From assembly GCF_907177275.1 (NCBI RefSeq), contig NZ_CAJSLV010000087.1, positions 1 to 47,962 on the forward strand: DNA of 47,962 nt, read 5' to 3'. The notes below the pieces were generated by a model. It was not told the DNA's origin, made no database searches, and worked only from the letters and a program-made list of their open reading frames with translations. Of the stretch, positions 32,936 to 41,554 are shown in pieces. The first letter of the stretch is position 1. Every line of letters starts with the position of its first letter. Source of the stretch: Actinacidiphila cocklensis. GTDB taxonomy: Bacteria > Actinomycetota > Actinomycetes > Streptomycetales > Streptomycetaceae. The translations under genes and the position numbers were made by a program.

Positions 32936-33424
32936 ACACCGCCTGCGGCGGGGCGTTTTGGGGGGTGCCACTTGCCGTGGCGGCGCCTTTTCCGGTGCGT
33001 GGTGGCCGGTCGCGCAGTTCCCCGCGCCCCCTGGTGGGTGCCACATCCTGTGGCGTTCACGTTCCGGTCCGCCTTGGCCGGGCGCGCAGTTCCCCGCGCC
33101 CCCGGGTGGGTGGCCTCTGCGCAGAGGGTGAGCGTTTTCAGGCGGCGCTGGGGGTACCCCCCGGGCGATGCTCTGGGGGCGGAACTGCGCGACCAGCCAC
33201 GACGCAGCCGCAGGCAAGCAATGCACCGCAAGGCGCAATCACCCAGGGGCGCGGGGAACTGCGCGACCAGCCACGACGGCGCCGGCGACGAAGCACGCAC
33301 CGCGGGGGGCAGGACCTCAGGGGCGCGGGGAACTGCGCGACCAGCCACGACGGCGTTGAAGGCGACAGGCCACCGCAAGGGGCAAAGCGCAAGGCAGAAC
33401 CGCAGGGTTGAGGAGGGCACGGAC
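32936..33424. repeat. Gene-free mirrored repeat array C inside the operon (489 bp)
   Basis: No coding frame is credible. The 27-bp core of array A occurs perfectly at 33246-33272 and 33320-33346 in plus orientation and inverted, with one or two mismatches, at 33004-33030 and 33076-33102. A central module (about 33114-33198) matches the array A module in opposite orientation, with GGGGGTACCCCC, CTCTGGGGGCGGAAC and a CTCTGCGCAGAG hairpin. Order is inverted, inverted, module, plus, plus, so the RNA could fold into nested long hairpins. It separates the carboxylase and allophanate hydrolase genes, which are usually adjacent. Confidence 0.85.
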
Positions 33425-35056
33425 ATGGGTGACGCGGAGCGTCGGGTGGACGCGGCGTACAAGGAGATCGCCCGGGCCGGGAGGCCGGAGGTGTGGATCG
33501 CGCTGCGGCCCGAGGAGGAGGTCGCAGCCGAGGCGCGGGAAGTGGACGCGCGGGTCGCCGCAGGCGACCCGCTCCCGCTGGCCGGGACGCTGCTCGCCGT
33601 GAAGGGCAACATCGACGTCAAGGGGCTGCCGACGACCGCGGCCTGCCCTTCGTACGGGTACGAACCCGAGGCCGACGCCCCGGCCGTGGCCGCGCTGCGC
33701 GCGGCGGGCGCGATCGTGCTGGGGTCGACGAACATGGACCAGTTCGCCACCGGCCTGGTCGGCACCAGAAGCCCCTACGGCGCGGTGCGCAACGCCCTCG
33801 ACCCGGAAAGGGTGAGCGGCGGCTCCAGCTCGGGCTCGGCCGTCGCCGTGGCGCTGGGCCTCGTGGACCTGGCGCTGGGCACGGACACCGCGGGCTCGGG
33901 CCGCGTCCCCGCGGCCTTCAACGGCATCGTCGGGCTCAAGCCGACCCGCGGCCTGGTGTCCACGCAGGGCGTCGTGCCGGCCTGCGCGAGCCTGGACTGC
34001 GTGAGCGTATTCGCCCGTACGCTCCCCGCGGCCCGCAGGGCGCTGGCGCTGCTGGCGAGCCCGGTGCCACCGCCGCGCCGCCCGGGGCCGTGGCGGGTCG
34101 CGGTGCCGCCGACCGCGCAGCTCGGCGAGCTGGACGACGGCTGGGCGGCGGCGTTCGAGGCGACGAAGGCGCGGCTGGTACAGGCAGGCGCCGAGCTGCG
34201 GACGATCGACCTGACGCCCTTCAGTGAGGCGGCGTCGCTGCTCTACGACGGCGCCTTCGTCGCCGAGCGCTACACCGCCGTGGGCGAGTTCGTGGACCGC
34301 GGCGCCGCGGACCTGGATCCGACCGTGGCCCGCATCATCCGCGCGGCCCGCGACCTGCCGGCGCACCGGCTGTTCGCGGACCGCGAGCGGCTGGCGGTGC
34401 TGCGCGAACGCGCGACGACGGCGATGGCGGACGCCGACGCGCTGCTGCTGCCGACCGCGCCCGGCCACCCCACCCTGGCGGAGGTCGCCGCGGACCCGGT
34501 CGGCGCCAACACCCGGCTCGGCCGCTTCACGAACTCGGCGAACCTGCTCGACCTGTGCGCGGTCGCGGTGCCGGCGGGCGAGGTGGCGGGGCTGCCGTTC
34601 GGAGTGATGCTGCTGGGCGCGGCGGGCAGCGACGAGCGCGTCGCGGAGATCGCCGCGCTGCTCGATCCGCCGCTGCGGCTCGCGGTGGTGGGGGCGCACC
34701 TGTCGGGGCAGCCGCTCAATCCGCAACTGCTCGCGCTGGGCGGCCGCCTGGTGGCGGCGACGACGACGGCGCCGTCCTACCGGCTGTACGCCCTGGACAC
34801 CGTGCCGCCCAAGCCGGGTCTGGTGCGCGTGGCGGAGAAGGGTGCGGCCGTCGAGGCCGAGGTGTGGGAGCTGGCGCCCGCCGCGCTGGGCGCGCTGCTG
34901 GCCGCGCTCCCCCGCCCGATGGCCCTGGGCAGGGTCGCGCTGCGCGACGGCTGCGAGGTGACCGGCTTCCTGTGCGAGCCGGAGGCGCTCGCGGGCGCGG
35001 AGGACATCACCGCGTTCGGCGGCTGGCGCCGCTACCTGGACCGCGACCGCACCTGA
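33425..35056 (+). CDS. atzF: Allophanate hydrolase (amidase signature family)
   Basis: 543 residues from the ATG at 33425, ribosome site GAGGAGGG. The amidase Ser-cisSer-Lys triad is seen as Lys60 (A-V-K-G-N), Ser134 (G-G-S-S-S-G-S) and Ser158 (D-T-A-G-S-G), with the normal spacing of 24 between the serines. The C-terminal part from about 420 resembles the small second domain of AtzF/DUR1,2 hydrolases. It splits allophanate into ammonia and CO2, completing the carboxylase route. It is in the same direction as the carboxylase but separated by array C, so its expression depends on read-through or an own promoter. Confidence 0.92.
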   Translation: MGDAERRVDAAYKEIARAGRPEVWIALRPEEEVAAEAREVDARVAAGDPLPLAGTLLAVKGNIDVKGLPTTAACPSYGYEPEADAPAVAALRAAGAIVLGSTNMDQFATGLVGTRSPYGAVRNALDPERVSGGSSSGSAVAVALGLVDLALGTDTAGSGRVPAAFNGIVGLKPTRGLVSTQGVVPACASLDCVSVFARTLPAARRALALLASPVPPPRRPGPWRVAVPPTAQLGELDDGWAAAFEATKARLVQAGAELRTIDLTPFSEAASLLYDGAFVAERYTAVGEFVDRGAADLDPTVARIIRAARDLPAHRLFADRERLAVLRERATTAMADADALLLPTAPGHPTLAEVAADPVGANTRLGRFTNSANLLDLCAVAVPAGEVAGLPFGVMLLGAAGSDERVAEIAALLDPPLRLAVVGAHLSGQPLNPQLLALGGRLVAATTTAPSYRLYALDTVPPKPGLVRVAEKGAAVEAEVWELAPAALGALLAALPRPMALGRVALRDGCEVTGFLCEPEALAGAEDITAFGGWRRYLDRDRT

Positions 35057-35128
35057 ACCCGGGGGTTCGTACCGCGGGTACGTACACTGGCCCGCACCAC
35101 AGACCCACGGGGAGAGGACCACCGCCGC

Positions 35129-35707
35129 ATGCGCCACCGCACGATACTCACCGCAGGCGCGCTCACCGCCGTCCTGGCGGCCACCGCGCTGTCGGGCTGC
35201 TCGTCGGACAAGAAGTCCGACGACGCGGCGTCCAGCCCGCCCGCCTCGACCGCCACCGGCGGGACGAGCACGGCCGCGGACGGCGGCGGCAGCGCCCCTG
35301 CGAGCAGCTCGGCCGCGCCCTCCAAGCCGGCCGGCAAGGTGGAGGGGCACCTGGACTTCACCGGTGACGACACCGGCGGCGCCGACTTCACCGGCGGCGT
35401 CAAGTGCGAGATCAAGGGCGGCAAGCTGATCGGGGTGACCACGCCCGACGTGCTCGCCAAGACGCAGATCTTCCCGTCGTTCATCGCGACCACGGCCGAC
35501 AGCCCCACCCAGGTGGCGCTCTTCGCCGCCCCGGACAAGAAGACCTACTCGGGTCGGGTCTCCAAGTCCGAGGGCGTGACCGCGCAGAAGGACGGCGGCA
35601 CCTGGACGGTGAAGGTGCAGAACCTGAAGATCGCCAAGGACTACGGCGGCTCGGGTGGCGTGGTCACCCTGAACGGTTCGTTGACCTGCACGAACACGAA
35701 CGGCTGA
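35129..35707 (+). CDS. Secreted lipoprotein of unknown function
   Basis: 192 residues. Signal peptide (M-R-H-R-T, hydrophobic core) ends in the lipobox L-S-G-C24, so it should be lipid-anchored outside the membrane. A Ser/Ala/Gly/Thr-rich linker (about 25-68) is followed by a beta-rich domain with two Cys (K-C-E and L-T-C-T near the end) that could form a disulfide. The layout resembles small actinobacterial lipoproteins of the LpqH kind, but I cannot claim that family. Ribosome site GGGGAGAGGA. An inverted repeat CGTACC-GCG-GGTACG and TACACT, a likely -10, are in the 72-bp upstream spacer. Confidence 0.8.
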   Translation: MRHRTILTAGALTAVLAATALSGCSSDKKSDDAASSPPASTATGGTSTAADGGGSAPASSSAAPSKPAGKVEGHLDFTGDDTGGADFTGGVKCEIKGGKLIGVTTPDVLAKTQIFPSFIATTADSPTQVALFAAPDKKTYSGRVSKSEGVTAQKDGGTWTVKVQNLKIAKDYGGSGGVVTLNGSLTCTNTNG

Positions 35708-35719
35708 CCACGCCCCCGC

Positions 35720-38545
35720 TCACCCGACCGACGAGTACGCCACGACGCCCCGCAGCAGCCCGTCCACGGCCTTGCGCGCATTGCGCCGAACCGGGCTGGC
35801 GTCGGGCGCCGCGTTGCCGATCTGGCCGAGCACGTCGATGAGCTGCTTGCACCAGCGCACGAAGTCACCGGCCGGCATGTCCGCGTCGGTGATGACCGCG
35901 TCCAGGCTGTGGCCCGACGCCCAGCGGTAGGCGGGCCACGCGAAGCCCAGGTCGGGCTCGCGCTGGCCGACGCCCTCGGTCTGGTTGATCTTGTGGTCCT
36001 CCTCCAGGGCGTCGAGGCGGCCCCAGATCCGTACCATCTCGCCCAGTGCCGCCCGTGCGTTGCCGCTGGGCAGCTTGGGCGCGGCGGCGTCGTCGGCCTG
36101 CCGGGACTCGTAGACCAGCGCCGAGGCACAGGCGGCCAGCTCGGCGGGGCCGAGGCCGTCCCACACCCCGTCGCGCAGGCACTCGCTGGCCAGCAGGTCC
36201 AGCTCGCCGTAGAGCCTGGCCAGCCGGCGGCCCTCGGGGGTGACCTGGTCGCCCTTGAGGTAGTCGAGCTCGGTCAGGACGGCGCAGACCCGGTCGAAGG
36301 TCCTGGCGATGGTGTTGGTGCGGCCCTCGATGCGGCGCTCCAGCTGCTGGGTGTCGCGGCGCAGCCGGTGGTAGCGCTCGGCCCAGCGGGCGTGGTCCTC
36401 GCGGTCGTCGCAGCCGTGGCAGGGGTGGGCGCGGATCGCGGCGCGCAGCCGGGCGATCTCGGTGTCGTCGGCGGCGGCCGACCGGTCCTTGCGGTGCCGG
36501 GAGGGTGCCGCCCAGCCGGCGGTGCCGGCCTTGCTGCGCATCGCCGAGGCGAGGTCGCGGCGGGACTGCGGGCTGCGCGGGTTGAAGGACTTGGGGATGC
36601 GCATCCGGTCGAGCGCCTCGACGGGCACCGGGAAGTCCATCTGGGCCAGCCGCTTGACCTGGCGCTCCGCGGTGAGCACCAGCGGGCGCGGCCCGTCGTG
36701 GTATTCGCCGTCGCGCGGGTGGTGGCCGCCGACCCGGCCGGCCGGCACCCCGGGTTCCAGGACCAGTGCGAGGCCCGCGTACTTCCCCGCGGGGACGTGG
36801 ATGATGTCGCCCGGCTTGAGCTTCTCCAGCGCGTCGGACGCGGCGGCCCTGCGCTGGACCGCGCCCTGCCGCGACAGGTCGGCCTCGCGGTCCTTCAGCT
36901 CCCTGCGCAGCCGCATGTACTCGTCGAAGTCGCCGAGGTGGCAGGTCATCGACTGCTGGTAGCCGTCGAGTCCCTCCTCGTTGCGCTGCACCTGCTTGGA
37001 GATGCCGACGACCGAGCGGTCCGCCTGGAACTGCGCGAAGGACGTCTCCAGCAGCTCGCGGGAGCGGTGCCGGCCGAACTGCCCGACGAGGTTGACCGCC
37101 ATGTTGTACGACGGCTTGAAGGACGAGCGCAGCGGATACGTACGCGTGCCGGCCAGGCCCGCGACGGCGCCGGGGTCGAAGGCGCGCTGCCACAGCACCA
37201 CGGCGTGGCCCTCGACGTCGATGCCGCGCCGCCCGGCGCGGCCGGTCAGCTGGGTGTACTCGCCGGGGGTGATGTCGGCGTGGGTCTCGCCGTTCCACTT
37301 GACGAGCTTCTCCAGCACCACCGAGCGGGCCGGCATGTTGATGCCGAGCGCCAGGGTCTCGGTCGCGAAGACCGCTTTGACCAGGCCCTTGACGAACAGC
37401 TCCTCGACGACCTCCTTGAAGGTCGGCAGCATCCCGGCGTGGTGGGCGGCGATGCCGCGCTCCAGGCCCTCCAGCCACTCGAAGTAGCCGAGGACGTGCA
37501 GGTCCTCGTCCGGGATGGCGCGGGTGCGCTCCTGGACGATGGTGCGGACCCGGGCGCGGGCCTCCTCGTTGTTGAGCCGCAGTCCGGCGTGCAGGCACTG
37601 CTGCACGGCGGCCTCGCAGCCGGCCCGGCTGAAGATGAAGGTGATGGCGGGCAGCAGGCCCTCGGAGTCCAGCCGGTCGATGACCTCGGCGCGGCTCGGC
37701 GTCCAGACCCGGCTGCGGGCCCTGCGCTCGCGCTCGCGGTCGGCCTCCCTGCCGCGCTTGGCCCGCGGGTGGTAGCTGCGCTGGTTCTCCATCCGGGCGA
37801 GCCGTTCGAGGTCCGCGTTGACCTCGCGGCGGCCGCGGTTCGCGGTGGACCCGGCCTTCTCCTCGAACAGGTCGTACATCCGGCGGCCGGCCAGGACGTG
37901 CTGCCACAGCGGGACCGGGCGGTGCTCGGAGACGATCACCTCGGTGTCGCCGCGTACGGTGTCCAGCCAGTCGCCGAACTCCTCGGCGTTGGAGACGGTC
38001 GCGGACAGTGACACCAGCGTGACGGACTGCGGGAGGTGGATGATCACCTCTTCCCAGACGGCGCCGCGGAAGCGGTCGGACAGGTAGTGCACCTCGTCCA
38101 TGACCACGTAGCCGAGGCCGTCCAGGGCGGCGGAGCCCGCGTAGAGCATGTTGCGCAGCACTTCGGTGGTCATGACGATCACCGGTGCGTCGCCGTTGAC
38201 ACTGTTGTCGCCGGTGAGGAGGCCGACCTTCTCGGCGCCGTACCGCTTGGCCAGGTCGTTGTACTTCTGGTTGGACAGCGCCTTGATCGGGGTGGTGTAG
38301 AAGCATTTGCGGCCCTCTGCGAGGGCGAGGTGGACGGCGAACTCGCCGACGATGGTCTTGCCCGATCCGGTGGGCGCCGCGACCAGGACGCCGCTGCCTG
38401 CCTCCAGGGCCTGGCACGCCTCTATCTGGAACGGGTCGAGGCCGAACTCGTACAGCTCGCGGAACTGGGCGAGTGCGGTGGCGTTCTCTGCGGCGCGGCG
38501 ACGGCTGGCGGCGTAGCGCTCGGCTGGCGACATGTCTTCTGTCAT
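35720..38545 (-). CDS. helY: Mtr4/Dob1-like RNA helicase
   Basis: 941 residues from the ATG at 38545. A GTG at 38578 and an ATG at 38533 are alternatives, and no site is strongly favoured by its ribosome site. Motif I A-A-P-T-G-S-G-K-T (56-64), Ia T-P-I-K-A-L-S-N-Q-K-Y-N, II D-E-V-H (150-153), III S-A-T and VI Q-L-T-G-R-A-G-R-R-G are intact, with a C-terminal DSHCT-type domain. It fits the HelY family, conserved in actinobacteria next to tatA-tatC and paf genes. The expected role is ATP-driven RNA unwinding, possibly in RNA decay. Confidence 0.92.
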   Translation of the reverse strand: MTEDMSPAERYAASRRRAAENATALAQFRELYEFGLDPFQIEACQALEAGSGVLVAAPTGSGKTIVGEFAVHLALAEGRKCFYTTPIKALSNQKYNDLAKRYGAEKVGLLTGDNSVNGDAPVIVMTTEVLRNMLYAGSAALDGLGYVVMDEVHYLSDRFRGAVWEEVIIHLPQSVTLVSLSATVSNAEEFGDWLDTVRGDTEVIVSEHRPVPLWQHVLAGRRMYDLFEEKAGSTANRGRREVNADLERLARMENQRSYHPRAKRGREADRERERRARSRVWTPSRAEVIDRLDSEGLLPAITFIFSRAGCEAAVQQCLHAGLRLNNEEARARVRTIVQERTRAIPDEDLHVLGYFEWLEGLERGIAAHHAGMLPTFKEVVEELFVKGLVKAVFATETLALGINMPARSVVLEKLVKWNGETHADITPGEYTQLTGRAGRRGIDVEGHAVVLWQRAFDPGAVAGLAGTRTYPLRSSFKPSYNMAVNLVGQFGRHRSRELLETSFAQFQADRSVVGISKQVQRNEEGLDGYQQSMTCHLGDFDEYMRLRRELKDREADLSRQGAVQRRAAASDALEKLKPGDIIHVPAGKYAGLALVLEPGVPAGRVGGHHPRDGEYHDGPRPLVLTAERQVKRLAQMDFPVPVEALDRMRIPKSFNPRSPQSRRDLASAMRSKAGTAGWAAPSRHRKDRSAAADDTEIARLRAAIRAHPCHGCDDREDHARWAERYHRLRRDTQQLERRIEGRTNTIARTFDRVCAVLTELDYLKGDQVTPEGRRLARLYGELDLLASECLRDGVWDGLGPAELAACASALVYESRQADDAAAPKLPSGNARAALGEMVRIWGRLDALEEDHKINQTEGVGQREPDLGFAWPAYRWASGHSLDAVITDADMPAGDFVRWCKQLIDVLGQIGNAAPDASPVRRNARKAVDGLLRGVVAYSSVG

Positions 38546-38631
38546 CTCGTTGACGAGCCTACCCGGCGGCACTGACACACCGCGTGATCTTTAATTTCTT
38601 CGGGGGCAGCGTTGCCAGGCGGCGACCCGGC

Positions 38632-39519
38632 TCAGACCAGCAGCCGCAGCGCCCCCGGCACGGTCTCGGCCTGCACCGGCAGCGGGCCGACCCGCTCGCC
38701 GTCGGCGTACGCGGTGACGTCCTCGGCGGCCAGCCGGACCCGGGCGGCGCGGTGCACGGTGACCACCGGGTGCCGGGGGTGGGAGCCGCTGTAGACCAGC
38801 GGGAAGACCCGCAGCAGGGTGCGGCGGGTACACGGGCCGACGACGCATACGTCGAAGAGGCCGTCGTCCATCTCGGCGTCGGCGCACATCCGCATGCCGC
38901 CGCCGTAGGAGGAGCCGTTGCCGACCGCTATCAGCGTGGCCTCCAGCTCCCGCTCGGGCGCGTCGTCGAACTGCACGCGGTAGCGGATCGGGCGCAGCGC
39001 GGCCAGCTCGACGAGCATCGCCGCGTCGTAGCGGAAGCGGCCCTTGGGCCAGCTCATGCGGTTGCCGCGGTCGTTGACCCGGGAGTCGAAGCCGGAGGCC
39101 ATGACGGTGCCGAACCAGCGCTCGCCGATCCTGCCGAGGTCGAGGCGGCGGGTGCGGCCGTCCGCCAGCGCCTCGGCGATGGTGGCGCCCGCATCGGCGG
39201 GCCTGCGCACCGGCAGGCCGCTGACCCGGGCGAAGTCGTTGCCGGTACCGGCCGCGACGATGCCGAGCGGGGTGTCGGTGCCCGCCACCGCCTGGAGGGC
39301 GAGCGCGACCATGCCGTCGCCGCCGACCGCGACCAGTGCGCCGGTGCCGCCGTCGACGGCCTTGCGTGCACGGTCCAGGGCGTCGGCGGCGTCCGCGCCG
39401 ACGACGGTGCGGACCGTCAGGCCGGCCGCGCGCAGGGCGTCGGCGGCGGGCGCCGCCGCCCGCGCACCGCGGCCGCGGCCGGCGGTGGGGTTGACGAGCA
39501 GGGTGATGTCACTGGTCAC
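38632..39519 (-). CDS. Diacylglycerol/lipid kinase (DagK catalytic domain)
   Basis: 295 residues from the GTG at 39519. The N-terminal nucleotide-binding fold shows N10-P-T-A-G-R-G, V-G-G-D-G-M (65-70) and G-T-G-N-D-F-A-R (92-99), the hallmarks of the diacylglycerol kinase catalytic family. The beta-sandwich C-terminal domain (V-G-N-G-S-S-Y-G-G-G-M and M-D-D-G-L-F-D-V-C-V-V) is also typical. It likely phosphorylates a membrane lipid such as diacylglycerol or ceramide-like substrate. It lies between tatC (18-bp gap) and helY, in the same direction. Confidence 0.92.
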   Translation of the reverse strand: MTSDITLLVNPTAGRGRGARAAAPAADALRAAGLTVRTVVGADAADALDRARKAVDGGTGALVAVGGDGMVALALQAVAGTDTPLGIVAAGTGNDFARVSGLPVRRPADAGATIAEALADGRTRRLDLGRIGERWFGTVMASGFDSRVNDRGNRMSWPKGRFRYDAAMLVELAALRPIRYRVQFDDAPERELEATLIAVGNGSSYGGGMRMCADAEMDDGLFDVCVVGPCTRRTLLRVFPLVYSGSHPRHPVVTVHRAARVRLAAEDVTAYADGERVGPLPVQAETVPGALRLLV

Positions 39520-39537
39520 AGGTGCGGGCCGGCGGCG

Positions 39538-40461
39538 TCAGGTCGCGTCGTCGTAGTCGTCGCCGCGCCCGTCGTCGAGGGCGGAGTCGGCGTCGACCTG
39601 CTCGGGGATGTGGTCGAGGGTGGAGGCCTCGTCCGGGTCGAGCGCGGAGTCCGGGTCGGCCGCACGGCGCCGGGCGCGGCGGGAGTCGTTGAAGAAGCAG
39701 ATGCCCAGGGCCATGAAGTACAGCAGCACGATGGGCGCGGCCAGCAGGCACATGGTGAGCGGGTCGCCGGTGGGCGTGGCGACGGCGGCGAAGACGGTGA
39801 TGCCTATGACCATGCCGCGCCACCAGCCGAGCATGCGCTTGCCGCTGACGATGCCGGTGAAGTTCAGCAGCACCAGCACCAGTGGCAGCTCGAAGGCGAG
39901 CCCGAAGACGATGATCATCCGGACCACGAGGTCGAGGAAGTCGTCCAGCGGCAGCAGGTTGGTGGTGTCGTCCGGCACGAAGCCGATCATGATCCTGGCG
40001 GTCTGCGGCAGGATCTCGTAGGCCAGGACCGCGCCGCCGAGGAAGAGCGGCACGCCCGCGCCGACGAAGCCGAGGGTGTAGCGCTTCTCGTTCTTGTGCA
40101 GGCCGGGGGCGAGGAAGCCCCACAGCTGGTAGAGCCAGATCGGCGAGGCGCCGACCACGCCGGCCATCAGCGAGACCTTCAGCGCGATGGAGAAGCCGCC
40201 CATCAGACCGCTGACGGTCATCTGGGCGCAGGCCTGGGGGTCCTTGTCGCCCGGCGAGCTGCCGTCGAGACAGCGGACGTTGTCCGGGATGCGCTGCTGG
40301 AGCAGGTGGATGATCTGCTTGTAGAAGAAGGCTGCCACGATGGTGATGACGATGATCGCCAGCACCGACTTGAACAGCCGGTTGCGCAGCTCACGCAGGT
40401 GGTCCGCGAGCGGCATCCGCCCCTCGGGGTCCTTCTCCTGCTTGCGGGCAGTCTTGAGCAC
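39538..40461 (-). CDS. tatC: Twin-arginine translocase subunit TatC
   Basis: 307 residues from the GTG at 40461. The conserved N-terminal E-x-x-L-R-x-R type start appears as D-H-L-R-E-L-R-N-R, and the first cytoplasmic loop has F-L-A-P-G-L-H-K-N-E-K-R. Six helices follow, with a conserved F-G-L-A-F-E-L-P in the fifth region. A hydrophilic Asp-rich C-terminal tail of about 40 residues is an actinobacterial extension. TatC recognises twin-arginine signals and forms the receptor of the Tat channel. It is 104 bp downstream of tatA. Confidence 0.95.
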   Translation of the reverse strand: MLKTARKQEKDPEGRMPLADHLRELRNRLFKSVLAIIVITIVAAFFYKQIIHLLQQRIPDNVRCLDGSSPGDKDPQACAQMTVSGLMGGFSIALKVSLMAGVVGASPIWLYQLWGFLAPGLHKNEKRYTLGFVGAGVPLFLGGAVLAYEILPQTARIMIGFVPDDTTNLLPLDDFLDLVVRMIIVFGLAFELPLVLVLLNFTGIVSGKRMLGWWRGMVIGITVFAAVATPTGDPLTMCLLAAPIVLLYFMALGICFFNDSRRARRRAADPDSALDPDEASTLDHIPEQVDADSALDDGRGDDYDDAT

Positions 40462-40534
40462 CCACGTCCTCGTCTCGTACGGGCAGCCGTCGGCAGCGTG
40501 TCTCGGCTTGGTCGATCGCCTGGGGCCTGGCGAC

Positions 40535-40553
40535 TACCGGCGGGCCGCCGGTA
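40535..40553 (-). terminator. Palindromic hairpin between tatA and tatC
   Basis: TACCGGCGG-G-CCGCCGGTA is a perfect 9-bp inverted repeat with a 1-nt centre, 12 bp after the tatA stop on the minus strand. It could attenuate read-through so that tatA is made in excess over tatC, the ratio Tat needs. Confidence 0.5.
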
Positions 40554-40565
40554 ACCGGTGGCCGG

Positions 40566-40847
40566 TCAGCTGGTGGGGGTGCGCTCCTGGTCGGCGACCG
40601 GGCGGGCGCTGGCGGTGTCGCCGGGCGCGGCCTGGATGGTGCGGGCGGGCGCCTGCTCCTGCGCGGCGGTGCCGGACTTGGCCGGAGGCGTCGGGTCGTC
40701 GTTCTTCATCGCCTTGGCCTCGCTCTTGAGGATGCGCGCCGACTTGCCGAGCGACCTGGCCATGTCGGGGAGCTTCTTGGCGCCGAAGAGGAGGATGACG
40801 ACGAGAAGGATCAGGACGAGCTCAAGGGGCTTGAGGTTGCCGAGCAT
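40566..40847 (-). CDS. tatA: Twin-arginine translocase subunit TatA
   Basis: 93 residues, typical TatA size. One N-terminal helix (about 8-24, L-E-L-V-L-I-L-L-V-V-I-L-L-F-G) is followed by the F-G-A-K-K-L-P hinge and an amphipathic helix (D-M-A-R-S-L-G-K-S-A-R), then a charged Pro/Ala-rich tail. Oligomers of TatA form the protein-conducting pore used by folded twin-arginine substrates. Its promoter should be in the 236-bp region 40848-41083, where a TACGAT is seen on the minus strand but no clear -35. Confidence 0.95.
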   Translation of the reverse strand: MLGNLKPLELVLILLVVILLFGAKKLPDMARSLGKSARILKSEAKAMKNDDPTPPAKSGTAAQEQAPARTIQAAPGDTASARPVADQERTPTS

Positions 40848-41083
40848 GATGTGTCTACCTTCTCACCGGGTTGGCGGCGTGGTCCGTGCGGTACGTCTGC
40901 GGCGAGCGTGATCGGAGGAATTCCGGCCGTCGCACACGCAAGGATCGTATCGTGCACCGGTGAACGCCGGAATATGCCCCGGAATCCACCAGGTTGCGGC
41001 CCTATCGCGGTCCGCTCCTGGCGGTGCCGGGAAGACGCAGGTCGCCGGGTCAGCGTACCTTCACCTGCGTTCGGGCGGCAGGC

Positions 41084-41287
41084 TCAGCGGCGGTTGATCT
41101 CGCCGGCCCGCTTCGCCACCGGGGCCGCGGCCCGCTGCAGCCGGTCGCCCGCGGCGGCCAGCGCCTCGCTGCTGGCGGCCACCTGGGCGGCCAGTTCGCG
41201 TACCGCGGTGAAGACCCGGGCGGCGAACACCGCGAGCACCAGGAGTCCCGCCGCCGCCAGGCCGACACTGAGGAAGATCCACCACAT
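41084..41287 (-). CDS. Small single-helix membrane protein
   Basis: 67 residues from the ATG at 41287 (M-W-W-I-F). One N-terminal transmembrane helix (about 2-22) is followed by an amphipathic Ala/Leu/Arg helix likely to form a coiled coil. No enzyme motif. Small proteins of this layout sit between tatA and pafC in several Streptomyces (remembered), so a conserved gene rather than a chance frame is likely. It follows the zinc-ribbon gene by 11 bp, so the two may be cotranscribed. Confidence 0.7.
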   Translation of the reverse strand: MWWIFLSVGLAAAGLLVLAVFAARVFTAVRELAAQVAASSEALAAAGDRLQRAAAPVAKRAGEINRR

Positions 41288-41298
41288 GGACCGGCAGC

Positions 41299-41544
41299 CT
41301 ACCGCTGGAGCCGCATCGTACGGACGCCGCCGACGGTCAGCAGCTCCACGATCCGCTCCCCCGCCGGCTTGCGCACCGCCTCGCCGCACTCGGGGCAGGT
41401 GAAGGAGTAGAAGGTGGTGCGCGCGCTGCCGCCGATGGCCAGCCGCAGGTCGTCCGCGCCCAGCTGGAAGCTGGTCCTGCAGTGCGGGCAGCCGGCCCGG
41501 AAGACGACCGGGCCGGCGGCGGGCGGTGGGCAGATCGCCGTCAT
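41299..41544 (-). CDS. Small zinc-ribbon protein
   Basis: 81 residues from the ATG at 41544 (GAGGG upstream); a GTG at 41562 that overlaps the pafC stop is an alternative. Two C-x-x-C pairs (C19-P-H-C22 and C50-P-E-C53) form a zinc ribbon, with aromatic residues F-Y-S-F-T just before the second. The basic C-terminus (V-R-T-M-R-L-Q-R) fits binding to nucleic acid or a partner. Its overlap or tight spacing with pafC suggests a shared message. Function unknown. Confidence 0.8.
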   Translation of the reverse strand: MTAICPPPAAGPVVFRAGCPHCRTSFQLGADDLRLAIGGSARTTFYSFTCPECGEAVRKPAGERIVELLTVGGVRTMRLQR

Positions 41545-41554
41545 CGTCGGTCCC

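Noticed and set aside
29075..33238. Minus-strand 1,387-codon frame opposite the carboxylase
   Set aside because: Shadow of the carboxylase, whose three domains are intact on the plus strand.
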